A stretch of 64,000 bases of DNA from Siphonodentalium dalli. Taxonomy: Eukaryota; Mollusca; Scaphopoda; Gadilida; Siphonodentaliidae. Below are positions 31,561 to 44,267 of the stretch, one piece after another. Made by a program: the position numbers and the translations under genes. A model generated the notes under the pieces. That model ran no database searches. It saw nothing but the letters and a program-made list of their open reading frames with translations, and was not told where the DNA came from. Numbering within the stretch: position 1 is the stretch's first letter; each line of letters begins with the position of its first letter. The DNA is taken from positions 23,748,987 through 23,812,986 of the forward strand of contig CP136063.1 in assembly GCA_032622095.1 (NCBI GenBank). The letters are read 5' to 3'.

Positions 31561-31894
31561 ATTCATGTGCCCGACCTGTCAGCTCTGAGAAATGTGAAAA
31601 TTCAGCTTCAAAACTAATTCAGCTATATATTATTATACTCTCTAGCCGGTAAGTTGTATGCAACACGACAAAATATGGAAAATTTTCACCAAAAACGAGC
31701 TATGGCTGTCATCATTCATGAGTTTCTAAATGATTTAATCGGGCGTTGTTACTTCGACAACGTGCTGCCACTTCACAGTAAAAGACTTAAATTTTCTTTT
31801 AAATGAAACAATAGTGTTGAACGGTAAGGTCACATATCGCGTCATCCTTATGTGCCGTTAGTAATCGCTCACTCACGCTAGTGTGCTATGATTT

Positions 31895-32512
31895 TTATGC
31901 ACGCAATATTCGTACATAATTTAAATGTAACTTCCGCTTATTACTTCCGAACATGGCAGATCTGAATTTTTTTTTCACGAAAAGACTTTTCAAACTTAAT
32001 ACAAAATTATTATTATTGTACAAAAATAGTACCCAGTGTACGGTATCCCGATTTACAATCGTGCATGATTCCCCTACAAAACATAATTGCTTTACCAAGG
32101 AGCTGCAGCACTTTCTCAAATTAGACACCAGATTCGTTCATTTAAAATTTTAATTAAGAGATCCGTTAACAGTTTTTGATGGGTATTTTCCCAACTGTGT
32201 CATGTTGCAAAAAAGGGACATGACTTTTATGTTCAGGAGCCTTTTCACACTGACTATTATAGCTGAATTTTCACAATTTCCAGACTTGCCTGCGAGTTCC
32301 AATTTCGCAAACAAATCGTTGATTTTCTTATTTGCTGAAGCGATTATTGCCGGATAAGCGTCATATTGTCGCTTGTTTTGTTTTCTCCCAAACAAATAGA
32401 AAAACCATACACCGTCCAATACAGTGAGATGTCGATATAAACCATTTTTATTTCGCAATTTGATTTGAAATGACAGAATTAAATTTGGCGCGAAACACGC
32501 CAACTTTCTCAC
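31895..32512. other. Unrecognised open frames on the minus strand
   Basis: Minus-strand frames of 120 codons (32512-32150) and 77 codons (32128-31895), with an overlapping plus frame. The longer reads KNGLYRHLTVLDGVWFFYLF and later NCENSAIIVSVKRLL. The DNA behind its end (ttcaggagccttttcacact) recurs inverted near 38371-38395, so at least part is dispersed repeat. No domain, signal or splice logic was recognised. Confidence 0.25.
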
Positions 32513-32637
32513 TGATCGATATTTACTATATGGCCTACAATTTGCAACACTTCTTCAAATATTTCCGTTATTTTGTCAAAACCACTTCTTCAAATATCTC
32601 CGTTAATTAGTTAATAAAAATATTTTCTAATTTTAGG

Positions 32638-32719
32638 ATCACATATCAAAATGAGAGGATATGGTGATCCCCTTTTCATGGGATCACCATATTTTCTCAT
32701 TTTGATATATGATCCTGCC
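32638..32719. repeat. Near-perfect 82-bp palindrome
   Basis: The left arm ggatcacatatcaaaatgag ... ggtgatcc and the right arm ggatcacca ... ctcattttgatatatgatcc surround ccttttcat. It is a MITE-like hairpin. Repeats of gaggatcacata follow to about 32790. Confidence 0.85.
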
Positions 32720-34950
32720 TTCATTGAGCCACGAGTGACTCCTGAGACGAGGATCACATATTATATGATACCCTATCCTACGGAGGATCACATAGTGTTG
32801 ATATCTACACCCGTGCGCATGGCCTGCATATTATTACTTTTCGGCACTCAACTAGCAAAAAATGTGTACTAATCAAGCTGTGCCCAGGCCCATATAGCCG
32901 TCGATTCCGGCTAAAAATACCGACAAGATCATGCTCACGGTGAAAATATTCACTGACCCAACCCATTTTCCGTATAATTATTGTATATGTATTCCCGTAA
33001 ACTTATAACTGTTACAGTTAAAAATATTGTTATTCGTGTAAACTCCATATCCACTACAGTCATAAACACGGTTATTCACGTAAATTTAATACTAGTACAG
33101 TAGCAAATCCTTGCTATCGTGTAAACTTTATAATGTAAACCTTAACAGCCACCACCATAATTAATGAATGAATGAGATCGATCCATATAGTACCTGTAAT
33201 ACCTATGAGTCTACATCAAAATTATGGAATCGGAATCAATAATTATTGAATTCATATCTAATCGAGTAATGTTTAATTATGTAGTCATGTTACTTGTAAA
33301 CTTATTACTGTAACAGCAAAATATTGTAGTAAGTAGTAGAATATTTTTAAAAATATATATGTCCTTCAAGTTTTCTTAAAGCGAGACTATGTCAATTTCA
33401 ATAAATTCCCGTTAATTGTAACGATACAATATCGATATTTATAGACAAATCATTAACTTGAGTCGCATATGTCTTTTATAGATGCTCAGGTCAACAGGTT
33501 ATCTTTAAATCAAATTTATTAATTTAATATAGACTTTAATATAGACTTACTTTAAAGTAAGCCATAAACTAAGTTACGAATAATTTCCATGTAAAAGAAG
33601 TACTCAAATTAATGTAAATGGACAGTGCATTGAGCAACGCTTGGCACACATCGTGTAAAACATTATGTTGATAGGGGAGTGAAGTTCAGTGAACTCAATC
33701 CAATCACTGACCACACTAACATTAACAAGTATCTGGGACTATTGTGCATATAATATAACAATTATTTGATACATTTTCCTGAAAAAGTGTACACAAATAT
33801 ACCGTTGATGAGAGTTCTATTTTTGCATTCCGGCTTATCTGCCATTTCTAACATTTCTTCGTACTCAGCAGTTAGTCAAATAATGGAAATCATGTTACGT
33901 TATTCTACAAAGCGGAGCATGTAGAACACAACAACAGTGAGTAAATTATCCCTGTAAAGACATTGGCTTTTTTATAAATCGAATTGATTAAACAACGAAC
34001 ATGATAACTGTTTGAAAACATAACAGTACTTGAAAATCTCTTGCAATTTTTGGCTGGAGATGCCAAACGTGCGACAGCCCCTTAAATTGGCTATAATAAA
34101 ACACATTTTCGGTGTCAAACCATCATGTCCTGTATATTTGATGTTCATAATTGACCCATGGTTATAGAACTGTTTTCATTTTTCATGATGCTTGTCATAA
34201 TTTTCACAATTAAAGGCGAAAAGAACGTATGTTTGTTTTTTAATTTTGATTTATTTTAAATTCAATTGAATTTAAATTTAATTTAAAAATTTAATTGTGC
34301 AAGCTGTTCGATCAAAAAAATACAATATTTTAATTTAATTGTTTTTATTTAAAATTAAAATTATTATCTAAAATAAAAATGTTAAATTGAGCCAGGAGTC
34401 CAATCTAACGACAATCACAAATTTAATATAAATCAAAAATGAAATCAATTTTGAAATTATTTTTAAATCGAAATGCTTAAAATATCAATAAGTAAGAAAT
34501 TGAATAATTTAAGTAGATACCATGTCTATGAGCAACCCTAATCTCCTCCTAAATAATGATATTATTGAATTATATCAGTATGTGCGCCTAAATTATCAAC
34601 AATTTAATAAAGTATGACGTCATAACAAACAGTTCACACGATCAAATTGACCTGAACTCATAATTTGGCAGAACATTTATTTGTCAATTTTGATATAAAT
34701 TCATATTTACCTTTCTTGTCACACGTGCCACGCTGAGTAACGCTAGATGTGGCTTTAAAATTATTATTGAATATCTCCGACATACGTTCATGTGTCGCAA
34801 AACAAATAATTGGACGAGGAACTATCCCTACGATCTCTCACCATTTCATTTTTAAAACTAATGTATCTCTGACACGCATTCCTGTGTTTCAAAACATCTT
34901 AACCTGGCGTGGAATTGTTCCGGTGGTACGCCATAATTTAATGTTACAAC
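32720..34950. other. No gene; AT-rich and low complexity
   Basis: Loose repeats containing gtaaacttataactgttacag occur at 32995-33130 and near 33300. Bases 34230-34400 are nearly pure A and T. No exon, palindrome or regular array was recognised. Confidence 0.5.
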
Positions 34951-34954
34951 TAAG

Positions 34955-35400
34955 TAATAATAATAATAATAATAATAAATAGTTTTTATATAGCGCTTTA
35001 TCCCATATGGCCCAGAGCGCTTACATTCCTACTAGTACCCTGCCCTCTATCACACGTGATATACATACATCTATACACACCACATACCTATATATATACA
35101 CATACATCAAAATAATTAAACAACATCTGAGGTAGCTTCCCCATAGTGAGCACAGAATAATTCAGACTTTAACAAAGTTTTGAATTCGGTCAGAGAGTTT
35201 GCAAATCTTGTGTCGTGTCTCAGTGAGTTCCAAACATTTGGCGCATACGAATCAAATGCTCTATCGCCATAAGTTTTTAAATTTTTTGATGGAATATCCA
35301 TTAGAGCTTGTGCCTTTGACCTCAGATTCGTAGGTGGAACATACATACTTAAAAGTTTATCAAAATATTGAGGCAATACAGGGAGAATACTTGAACTAGA
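34955..35400 (-). pseudogene. 3' end of a CR1/L2-like non-LTR retrotransposon with AAT tail
   Basis: The minus frame 35376-35116 encodes LLSMYVPPTNLRSKAQALMD, then KNLKTYGDRAFDSYAPNVWN, then SLRHDTRFANSLTEFKTLLK. This is the conserved C-terminus of many metazoan LINE ORF2 proteins (LxxYxPxRxLRS...LKTYGDRAFxxxAPxLWNSL). It ends at 35116 and is followed by aagcgctctgggccatatgg, gcgctatataaaaact and an (ATT)n tail at 34959-34979, the standard 3' end of this group. Only the 3' end is recognisable. Confidence 0.9.
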
Positions 35401-35410
35401 TTCTGATTTT

Positions 35411-35931
35411 TTATAACAGAAGTAGATGTGACATACCTTCTGTGCTGATGATGAACAATCCCTGTAATATCTCGCAATTTAATTTTAGAACCTTAATAAT
35501 CTGACGTAGAATTGTCCATTGGAGAATAAACTGCAGCGAATCTGGTATAAACGTGGTGCGTAATGTGTTCATGCGACATAAAGGTGGAAGTAAGTATCTG
35601 TTTGCTGGACACGTGACCAAACGTTATACGCTAACTGGACAGGGCGTGCAACGACCCGACCTATATCGTCACGTTTCACCTTAGTGATTAACACAATATC
35701 TGTTGTTGGGCGCGGACAAGACGCAAACTCCTTTACATCCAACGCACCAACGTGCTTTACGAATGGTTCATTGATTAGAACATTTATATTGTTGCAGTCG
35801 AGGACAACAGTGTTGTAGTTCATTGAATACCATTTTACTCTTGAAAACGTTGTGGAAACTGAAATGTGTTTAACAAAAGTGCTTAGCGTATTGATTCGTG
35901 TATTGTCGGTCGTTTTACATTGATCTCCCAT
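35411..35931 (-). CDS. Unrecognised open frame, 120 codons
   Basis: The minus frame 35931-35569 encodes MGDQCKTTDNTRINTLSTFV ... VVLDCNNINVLINEPFVKHV ... FASCPRPTTDIVLITKVKRD. A second overlapping frame (35620-35411) continues toward the LINE C-terminus at 35376. I do not recognise a domain. It could be the degraded upstream part of that LINE or an unrelated captured sequence. A gene is not established. Bases 35932-36488 hold nothing further that I recognise. Confidence 0.3.
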
Positions 35932-36488
35932 GATTCCATATGGGGTCGTTCTTTGCCGTCTTCGTATTATTCTCGGGACGCAATGGACATCGCATTCCTG
36001 ACTTGAGTAGCACGAATTTGGTAACTTTAATCCAACATCTATATTAGTTGTCGTGCTTCCTTTGCCTACTGCCCAGTCTTGACCCGAATGATGACTATAA
36101 ATTTAAACTACACCATTATTTTTATTGTAACACAGAAATGTCGTTATATCAGTTCGTAGGAACTCCTCGATAAACTTTTTATCAATATTGGTGCACCTCA
36201 CTCAACCCCCATCCCTGACTACAGTTTTGACACTTTGGCAACTTTGAATCATACCATAGATTCATTGTACAATGGAAATAACAATATATACGTTTGCTGG
36301 AAATCGACGACAAAAATGGTTTGTCAATTTGTGTGCCCCTTTCTACCCCTATTCCTGACATGGATGGCACCACATATATATGGTTGTCAAAATAAACTGT
36401 TCGGAAGTTTTAAACCGAGGATGTGCAATTGGTATTATACGAACTTGAGAGTGGCACTAAAATGACTCTCAATTTTAGCTCGATGTGG

Positions 36489-36575
36489 ACCCAAAATGAG
36501 GCGATTCTAAGCCCAAAATGAGACGATTCTATGCCCAAAATGAGGCGATTCTAAGCCCATTATGAATCCTATTAT
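36489..36575. repeat. 22-bp tandem repeat, three to four copies
   Basis: Units of gcccaaaatgaggcgattct plus two bases, repeated three times with single changes; a fourth degenerate unit follows. Confidence 0.85.
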
Positions 36576-36736
36576 AAGTCCATAACGTGAACAGGTTGAT
36601 AATTTGTGCCATAAAATCTGAAAATGACCATTATTTACTGTTTGCACCGTGTGCGCTTTCCGCATATCTGTTTTATGTTGATGATTGTCTGAAATGCCGC
36701 TGTTGTAATATGCTGTGCGATCAAGTTTGCCAACGA

Positions 36737-36845
36737 CTTATTTGTTATTGTTCCGTTTTGACTCTTATTTGTTATTGTTCCGTTTTGACTCTTATTTGTT
36801 ATTGTTCCGTTTTGACTCTTATTTGTTATTGTTCCGTTTCAACTC
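36737..36845. repeat. 27-bp tandem repeat, four copies
   Basis: Units containing ttatttgttattgttccgtt and then ttgactc, repeated four times with the last slightly changed. The plus frame through it (LICYCSVLT repeats) is not a gene. Confidence 0.9.
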
Positions 36846-37027
36846 TTGAATAGGCACGAACTCGTCGATTAATGTTGTTTGTTTTGTGCTGCCCTGATTG
36901 TTGTGGATTTTGATCGCACGAATTTGTCAGCACAAAGTCAAACGTGGTCCTCAACAACATTATCCGTACTTTTTCAACATAACAGGAACACCAACTTACG
37001 TGACATTCAGGCTGGTGTGTCCTAGAC

Positions 37028-37071
37028 CATACGGAGCTACTACTGATTCTATTCAATCAGTAGTATGGCCT
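37028..37071. repeat. Hairpin, interrupted arms
   Basis: ccatac and tactactgatt pair with aatcagtagtatgg around ctattc. A small MITE-like end. Confidence 0.65.
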
Positions 37072-37121
37072 AATTTGCTCCATTGAGATATTAAGTTTTA
37101 TCTGAACAAGCACACATATTA

Positions 37122-37640
37122 CTACTAAATAAAACAAAATATCAACAAAATACACCTTGGTATTTTCTTATAGATATATAATAAACATGACTGTTATAAA
37201 TTGACATTTGGAAAGCATACCATAATCCAAGAAATCTCAATGTTTACACATTATTTCCTAGAATGACACACATAAATGGTGAATCCCCCAAAAATCCAAG
37301 GAAAGACATCACATGTTTTGTCAAATCTGGGGTTTCCAGTTTATAAAGCAAGGAACCCAGGGGGAATTTTCACCTTTTGACCAATGACATGACCTAATGC
37401 TTTTCCATGTGACCTTTGACCTGGTCACTGCCAAATGACATCACATTCATCAATGGTTATACCACATATTCAAGATGGGAGTCCATTTTTGGAATTGGAA
37501 ATAATGTTTTTAATTTGGATTATGCTTACCAAATGTAAATGTATACCAGTCATGGTTATTATACATCCATAAGAAAACATCAAGGCCTATTTTGTTGATA
37601 TTTTGTGTTATATGGTAGTAATTTGTGTTGGTTTAGATAA
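37122..37640. mobile_element. MITE of about 520 bp with roughly 110-bp inverted ends
   Basis: The left end (tactactaaataaaacaaaatatcaac, attttcttatagat, ataaacatgactg, tttggaaagcataccataatcc) is matched in reverse complement by the right end (ggattatgcttaccaaatg ... catggttattatacat ... gttgatattttgtgttat ... ggtagta). The interior has no coding capacity. The superfamily is unknown. Confidence 0.75.
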
Positions 37641-37667
37641 AACTCAGCAGGTCAACGGAGACGATTA

Positions 37668-37710
37668 GCCGCTAAAATGGCTAGTTTGGTATACTTGCCA
37701 TTTTAGCGGC
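37668..37710. repeat. Perfect hairpin, 14-bp arms
   Basis: gccgctaaaatggc, a 15-bp loop, then the exact complement gccattttagcggc. Bases 37711-38767 hold no gene I can support. Confidence 0.85.
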
Positions 37711-38767
37711 GTAGTGTCTAGTGTGTCCCACAAACCACTGAATAGCCGTAACATGCTAAATTTGATAACAAACGCATGAGTGAGGCTATGGGATCCAATT
37801 GTCCATACCGTCTCATGCTCAATAGCAATGTGTTAATCAGTGTTCATACCCTTGCATTCTCTGCGAGCGATATTTCACACAGGACTCATGTTGCATTGTG
37901 TCTAGTCCATATCTTCCTTCATAAGGCCGATTACTTTCCCAGGCGGGTTCGATCTGCCAATACTGTGGTAATTTGATTCCAGCAGCTGGCATGTGAAAAG
38001 TTTTTATCCCAATATTTCAACATCATCGGACACAACAAAGCAATGTGTAAAGCATAGGCCAGTTCCGTCATAGCAACATGTGACATAGTTGACAAAGTTT
38101 GGAACTAAGTTGGTCTTACGTTCAGTTAGTGAGGACACCCGTTGGTCGAGTATATATAGAGTGATCAGTGCATTAAACCATCATATGCGATGCCGGTCCG
38201 ACTTTGTGTAACAAGATAAGCTTTTCGTGTATCTGGGCAAGTTTGTCAATTACTTTCCGGGGTCGGTGGTTTCTTCTGTAAGCTATTATTTATCAACAGA
38301 CACAGATCAGATGGCATTATTATTATGTGGGATCTGTGGCATGGATTGAAAATACAGCCTATTTGGAGTCAGTGTGAAAAAGGCTCCTGAATTTTAAGTG
38401 TTTTAAACGCTGAACATAAAACAAATTATATCACCAAATGGGCACTTGGTTAGAGTGAATAAAACTGTATATTTATTTTTCAAAAAGAAATAATTGGGTA
38501 TTGCTCAACTGCCTTTATGTTCAACTTAGTCTGGTAAAAGGTCTTCCTTTCTATACGGATGTTGCACTAAATCAAGAGATAGATAAGGTTAGTCGACTGT
38601 TCAGTATTGTACACGTACAAACTTTAAACAGAATTGATCCAACCATCTTTTGATATAAAATAAATTGTGGCCAGACTGTAACTTCAATACGCCTAATGTT
38701 TTTTTAAATTCAATGCCGCGTGAGTTCCAATCGGAAAAAACGCACTTCTTTATACAAGCGGAATAAT

Positions 38768-39085
38768 GAGCCAACGCTTATAAAACATGTATTCCGAATA
38801 AAAATAATGAGCCAACGCTTATAAAACATGTATTCCGAATAAAAATAATGAGCCAACGCTTATAAAACATGTATTCCGAATAAAAATAGTGAGCCAACCC
38901 TTATAAAACATGTATTCCGAATAAAAATAATGAGCCAACGCTTATAAAACATGTATTCCGAATAAAAATAATGAGCCAACGCTTATAAAACATGTATTCC
39001 GAATAAAAATAATGAGCCAACGCTTATAAAACATGTATTCCGAATAAAAATAATGACCCAACGCTTATAAAACATGTTCCGAATA
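38768..39085. repeat. 41-bp tandem array, 8 copies
   Basis: The unit begins gagccaacgcttataaaaca and totals 41 bp (starts at 38768 and 38809 and on). Units are almost identical; single changes (agtg, gaccc) mark individual copies. Recent expansion. Confidence 0.95.
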
Positions 39086-39344
39086 AAAAGGATTTCCGCG
39101 TGATATGGCTCCATTGGTTGATGTTTTGAAATCCATTTATTTCACGGACTCACCGATGGGTTGAACACTGGTTTGTCAGCTCAATTCACCGTAGGAAACA
39201 AAGACATTTCGCGCCATTGTTAACCCGAATTTGTCGCTAGTTTTAGTCGTCAGAATGCATGAGATAACAATCCGAAGTTATGAACTTGTTTTGTGTATAT
39301 TAATTCCACTCCAATTTGTGCATATGAATGTTGGTAGCATCTAA

Positions 39345-39440
39345 TTATTATTATTATATCTTTATTTTCCTCCATTTACTGAAGAGTCATAAATAATGAT
39401 ACAACCAATATTACATGTAATATGAACATATAATGAGCCC
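39345..39440 (-). repeat. LINE 3' end with (AAT)n tail, minus strand
   Basis: On the minus strand: tggaggaaaataaagatata then aataataataattag. It could be the true 3' terminus of the LINE at 40086-42418, with the GAT microsatellite lying in its 3' region, or a separate fragment. Confidence 0.4.
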
Positions 39441-39559
39441 AGATTAACTAGAAAATCATATCGTAAACATAATTATACAATACGTGAGTATGATGTAGAC
39501 GAGAGCTCGCACTCGAATGAGTATATACATATGTAGTGAGATTATGATAACAGTGATGA

Positions 39560-39920
39560 TTAGTGATAGTGCTGGTGGCGGTTGATGGTAAGGAATATGA
39601 CTATGGCGTTTAACAATGGTGATGATGATTATGATGCCGACGACGATGATGATGATGATGATGATGATGATGAATATGGTGATGGTGGTGGTGATGATGA
39701 TGACGTCGAAGACGATGATGATGGATGACGATGACAATTGTGATGATGATTATGATGACGACGACGGCGATAATGATTAAGGGGATGATGCAGATGGTGA
39801 TGATGATAGCATCGAAGACGATGATGACGATGATGATGATGACGACGACGATGATGATGAAGATGGTAATGCTGTTGGATGTGATGATAATAATGACAAT
39901 GATGATGGTGACTTACGGTT
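39560..39920. repeat. (GAT)n microsatellite, imperfect
   Basis: About 360 bp of gat/gac triplets (gatgatgatgatgatgatga, gacgacgacg). Long frames of Ser, Met/Asp or Ile in various phases arise from this and are not genes. Confidence 0.95.
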
Positions 39921-40085
39921 AAGTATAGTATAGCTGTCGATGCTAGCTTCAGCCCACTTCATATACTATAGTCAAGATGTAAATAATTGTACACCGTATT
40001 ACCGCATAGTTAATCATAGTAATATCTGACTGATTTCGATTGTTCAATTGACTAGGGTGTGTTTTTCATAATTTTGCAGTAACTG

Positions 40086-42418
40086 TTACCATGAAGTTGA
40101 GAAAGGCGTTAATATCATAAATTGTATATATATATATATATCGCTAGTACCATGAGCCAAATGAGGCAAGATCATTTCGTTCGTTGAAAGACCGTCAATA
40201 ATAACATAGCATTCTACGCCATAACGATCAATGCTATCAAAACACATATTATTTCGTATTGTTGTCAGGGAACTGCATTCAATGAGTACGTGCTGTACTT
40301 TATCAAGATATGTTTTAAGAAAGTTAGGGCACTGGATTAGTGATTCGTTTAAGTACGTGGTTGCTTCGACCACAAGAGCTGTAGTTAGATAAGAATGTTT
40401 ATTATATGAGAATTTTCAACAGAGTAGCCAAAGATCAGACATGCTAAGGTTAGCATGTACATTCCGAAACCGATTGAATGATGTGTCCATGTCTGTTCTA
40501 ATTTTCCAATCTGACTCGGTTATGTTTCGAATATTGTTTCTCGTTAGCGCCTTCCATGACTCTTTCGATGGGAATAATCCAGACCTGATGTACTCATATA
40601 CTGCATTCGCCAGGTTGTGTTTCTCGAGTAATGAGAACACTTCGCTGATAAAAGTGGTTGTCGGGTTCAATGAGTAAATGTAATCAAACAGCCTAGTCTC
40701 AAAGATTGTTTTACATGCTTTTCCAGGCTTTAGTCGACAAAGGGATCCAAAGAGTGAAATCTTTCTGGCATCAATACTAACTTGAAGTGGGTATATTCCT
40801 AGCAGGCCAGTAACGACATCGGTTCTGCATCGGAAGGGTAGGCCTTGAATACGCTTCAAGCAAAATCTGTGAACTCTTTCAAGCTTGATAAAGTTTGAAT
40901 TTGATAAGCCAAAGAGAAATTCTGAACCGTGAAGTCCACGAGAAAGTACCACTGATTTATATATCACCGTTGAACTATGAGGTGTTATGCCTCCCGCGTA
41001 CATACCAGCAGTGCTTAACATAAGATATGTTGACCGAAGTTTTGAGCTAACACTTTCTGTAAGAGTATTTGGAAAGTCACTTTTATGCAATGGTATGCCC
41101 AGGTGCGTTATTGAATCAGTTTTGTTAACTGCTATGCCATTTAGCATCCATGAGCGATTGACGGAGGCATGTTTAGATTTCTCATTGAATATGATTACCT
41201 GACATTTCTGCTGGTTATACATATATCGCCATTGTTTACTGTAATGGCCACAAATATCCCATACTTTTTGTATGCCAAATGATGAAAAGAGAGAGGAGGG
41301 TCATATCGTCTGCCTGAGTTGGAGACGAGCAGTTGATACCTCGCAGCCTGAAACCAAAGTTCGATTGTTCGAGCTCACAGAGAAAACTATCTATGTAGAT
41401 GGCGTAGAAAATCGGAGCGAGGGTACTTCCCTGTCTTGTTCCTTGGTTGATAGGTATTATACGGGATGTAAGATTTTCGTGGCGTACAGTACAGTTCACA
41501 CCAGTAAAGAATTCGTTGAATAAACGTAGAACACCACAATTTGCTCCGCGTTGAAAAGTGTCTTGTAGAGAAGGCCATTGATCCAGACCGTATCAAATGC
41601 TTTGCGTACATCAAGAAAACACGTGAAGAGACGTGAATTATTTTCCTCTACATACGAAATGATTTCCTGAATTATGTATGATGACATAAGACAGCTTACG
41701 TGTTTTTGGAAACCGTGTTGTAGAATGAGCGTTTTTATCAGGTTAGGGTTGTTTCTCTCCGAGCGGTTCAGAATGATTCTTTCGAGTATTTTGTATATGA
41801 CTGGAAGTAGGGTGATGGCTCGGTAGCGGTCGGACTTTGATTTCGATTTGCTCCCTCCCTTGTACAACGACACAATAATACCAAGTTTAGCTTTTTTGGG
41901 AATATATGAAAAACGAAGCATATATGAGAACAGCTTTGCTAAGTGCATCTTTAAACGATGTCCACGATATACGATGTGTTCATAACATAATAAATCAGTG
42001 CCTGCAGCTTTGCCTGTTTTCAATGTTTTTATGACCGTTGTCAGTTCTTCCATGGACACAGAGTATGTTATTATGTCATCATATGACCCACGTTCGGGAT
42101 CATTTAAGAGAATAGACACGATTTCGTTAATATCGTTAAAGATAGAGTTGTCGAATTCGTCAAACCCAAGTGGGGGGTATAAAGTTTTATAATAATTTGC
42201 CCATGCATCAGTTATTTCATTGCGAGTTCTTATCGTGATGCCACCAACCTCAAAGATGCTGCTATTTGTTTCTTTTCGTTTAGATGTAACCGTGTTGAAT
42301 TTTCTAAAAAATTTCTAAAAACACTGGCGTGTCTCGTCCAATATGACTTTTCACCGCAACCTGGACTCGTACAAGAAAAACACATACTGTACACAACATT
42401 GTATAATACATTACACAT
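40086..42418 (-). pseudogene. Non-LTR retrotransposon ORF2, reverse transcriptase to C-terminus, 5' truncated
   Basis: LINE reverse transcriptase read from 42400 down to 40086 in four frames joined by stops or shifts near 41497, 41230 and 40400. In order: EVGGITIRTRNEITDAWANY (about 42255); KTGKAAGTDLLCYEHIVYRG; PKKAKLGIIVSLYKGGSKSK; YRAITLLPVIYKILERIILN; FLDVRKAFDTVWINGLLYK; then NQGTRQGSTLAPIFYAIYID and the catalytic QADDMTLLS box (near 41310; YADD changed to QADD). The thumb and connection region (41222-40416) contains QQKCQVIIFNEKSKHA, ITHLGIPLHK and KLERVHRFCLKRIQGLPF. The C-terminal part (40373-40086) contains LDKVQHVLIECSSLTTIRNN. The endonuclease is absent: the element ends at about 42418, where repeat family B begins. 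Replacement of the YADD Tyr and several breaks show that it is inactive. Longest intact block 268 codons, so younger than the 11-kb LINE. Confidence 0.9.
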
Positions 42419-42421
42419 ACA

Positions 42422-43358
42422 ATTTCTGATCTCTGTTAACAGTAACCAATAGTGTTCGTTAGCTAAACAACCACACGTTTAGACCAGAACATATTCGAAA
42501 TATAATCAATATTAATCGATAGAAGCATTTATGGACATGGGTCTTCGATTCATATCTAATCATTTGTAATTTTTAACAATGTTTAACAAAATGTTTTCAA
42601 AATTTGGTAAATGGTTTATAGGTCACAAAACACAGGTCAAGTTCGAAATTGGTCACGGTCCAATGATTTTGACGGGTTTATGCTCTCTTTTTTTTCCGAC
42701 TTCGAAATTGTATTCTTTTGTGTTTCTAAATGATAAGGTAATCAAACTTGAATCTCTTGTCGTTGTGTGTGCTGTCCACATTTAAGACCCACCGGATTAT
42801 CGTCAAGTTGGAATAAATTTTTATCGGTATTTGACTTCTTTGTCACAAAACGAAGCAACATATAATGCCCCAAAAAAGCCACATCTTTTAAGCGGACGTG
42901 GGATCGGCCAGCTTTTTATGTTCATACCTATATACCCAAATGGGCAACGCACAACGTCATTCTTATACATGCATAACTCACTCGTGCATATAATATCTTC
43001 ATGCGTTGGGGGAATAAACATTATCTCTCACTGACATGTTCTTGGCCATTTTGGCGTGAAAATAAGATATTGATACCATCATAATCAGGAGCGCATCGAG
43101 AGTCAAATATTGTAACCATATTACATACCGAACAAATCAAACTCAAATGAAAAACCGTTAAAGGTGGATTATCTCTTTGTAAGCATGTATTATATAGTTA
43201 CCGGGTTATAAAATATTAGATTTGAATCGAAGACTCCTGTCCGGAAATGCTTCTATCGATTAATATTAATTTTATTTCGAATATTTTCTGGTAAAAAGGT
43301 GTGTTTATTCAGCTAACGAACAATAGTGGTTACTGTTAACAGAGACCAGAAATTATAT
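42422..43358. mobile_element. Family B element, inverted ends, about 935 bp
   Basis: The left end (tctctgttaacagtaaccaa, gttcgttagct, tattcgaaat, attaatcgatagaagcattt) is matched in reverse complement by the right end (aatgcttctatcgattaata ... agctaacgaac ... gttactgttaacagaga). The interior lacks coding potential. It abuts the truncated LINE on its left and another family B copy on its right. Confidence 0.8.
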
Positions 43359-43359
43359 T

Positions 43360-43690
43360 GTGCAATTTTGTCACAAATAAACTTTAATTATACTCATTAT
43401 CGCTTATATCTGTGGAACAAAACAATACAAACAACCAATCTGTGACATTTGACATTCGTTGCGTCGCCGTAGGAACAGCCCAGTGCTCTATGTCGCAATA
43501 CTGTCTCATCCGAATGGTCGGTTCTAAAAATAGTAACATAAATGGGCCCGATTTAACATTCGAAATAAAATAAATATTAATTGATAGAAGCTTTTCCGGA
43601 CATAGGTCTTCAGTTCATATCTATTATTTTATACCCACGCAACTATTTAAAATTTGTTATTTAAAGAGATAATCCATCTTTAAAATCGTG
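43360..43690 (-). repeat. Family B copy (half element)
   Basis: Contains actcattatcgcttatatct, ttctaaaaatag, aaataaatattaattgatag and the ending acgcaactatttaaaatttg. Nearly collinear with 46230-46575 and inverted relative to 8600-8915. Bases 43691-43880 hold no other feature. Confidence 0.8.
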
Positions 43691-43884
43691 CCATCTCTAC
43701 AAATGACAATTTAGTTAATGCCAACGTGCTCCGTGGTCTTGGTTAATTAAATTCCGCTAATCAGACCGTGCAATTATGGTTGAAACAATGGCGACATGGG
43801 AAAACGGATTTTCCTTGTAATGAGGTATTTTGCGATGAAATGTTATTTTCTCCTTCATATATACACACATGTTGCTGTTTAAAT

Positions 43885-44025
43885 GGGTGCAGGACGTTTC
43901 GGCACCTAAACGTTTCCGTACCTGTTCATCTGGACGTTTCGACACCTGGGTTTTCGGCACTTTTTGTTTCGGCCCAAGTGCTTGGACGTTTCGGCACTTC
44001 ACAAAGACGTTTCGGCACTTGTTTC
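43885..44025. repeat. Short repeats of GACGTTTCGGCAC
   Basis: gacgtttcggcac or close variants occur about six times in 140 bp with irregular spacing. The frames on both strands through it are not supported as genes. Confidence 0.7.
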
Positions 44026-44267
44026 TTTTTCTTTTCTTTCATATATAATATTGTCTTAAGTTGTCTTTGATGTTTGATTGCATCAGCTGCATTTCCCAAT
44101 ATGATTACCGACAGGCCAAGAGACAACAAACGCCAATCAACTCTACTTGTTCGTCATGCCCCCAACCTGGTATATACATTGGTTTCGACCTGTTCTATCG
44201 CGTGTAAGGGTACCCAACCACTTTTGGCGTTTGGCCGCAACACTATTTATGTGGTGCAATCTTATAG

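Noticed and set aside
38768-39085. Possible CRISPR array
   Set aside because: The 41-bp units are directly adjacent with no variable spacers, and the genome is eukaryotic.
39456-39962. Poly-Ile, poly-Met and poly-Ser frames
   Set aside because: Phases of a GAT microsatellite.
43768-44129. Opposing frames of 81-100 codons
   Set aside because: They overlap each other across a GACGTTTCGGCAC repeat and show no domain.
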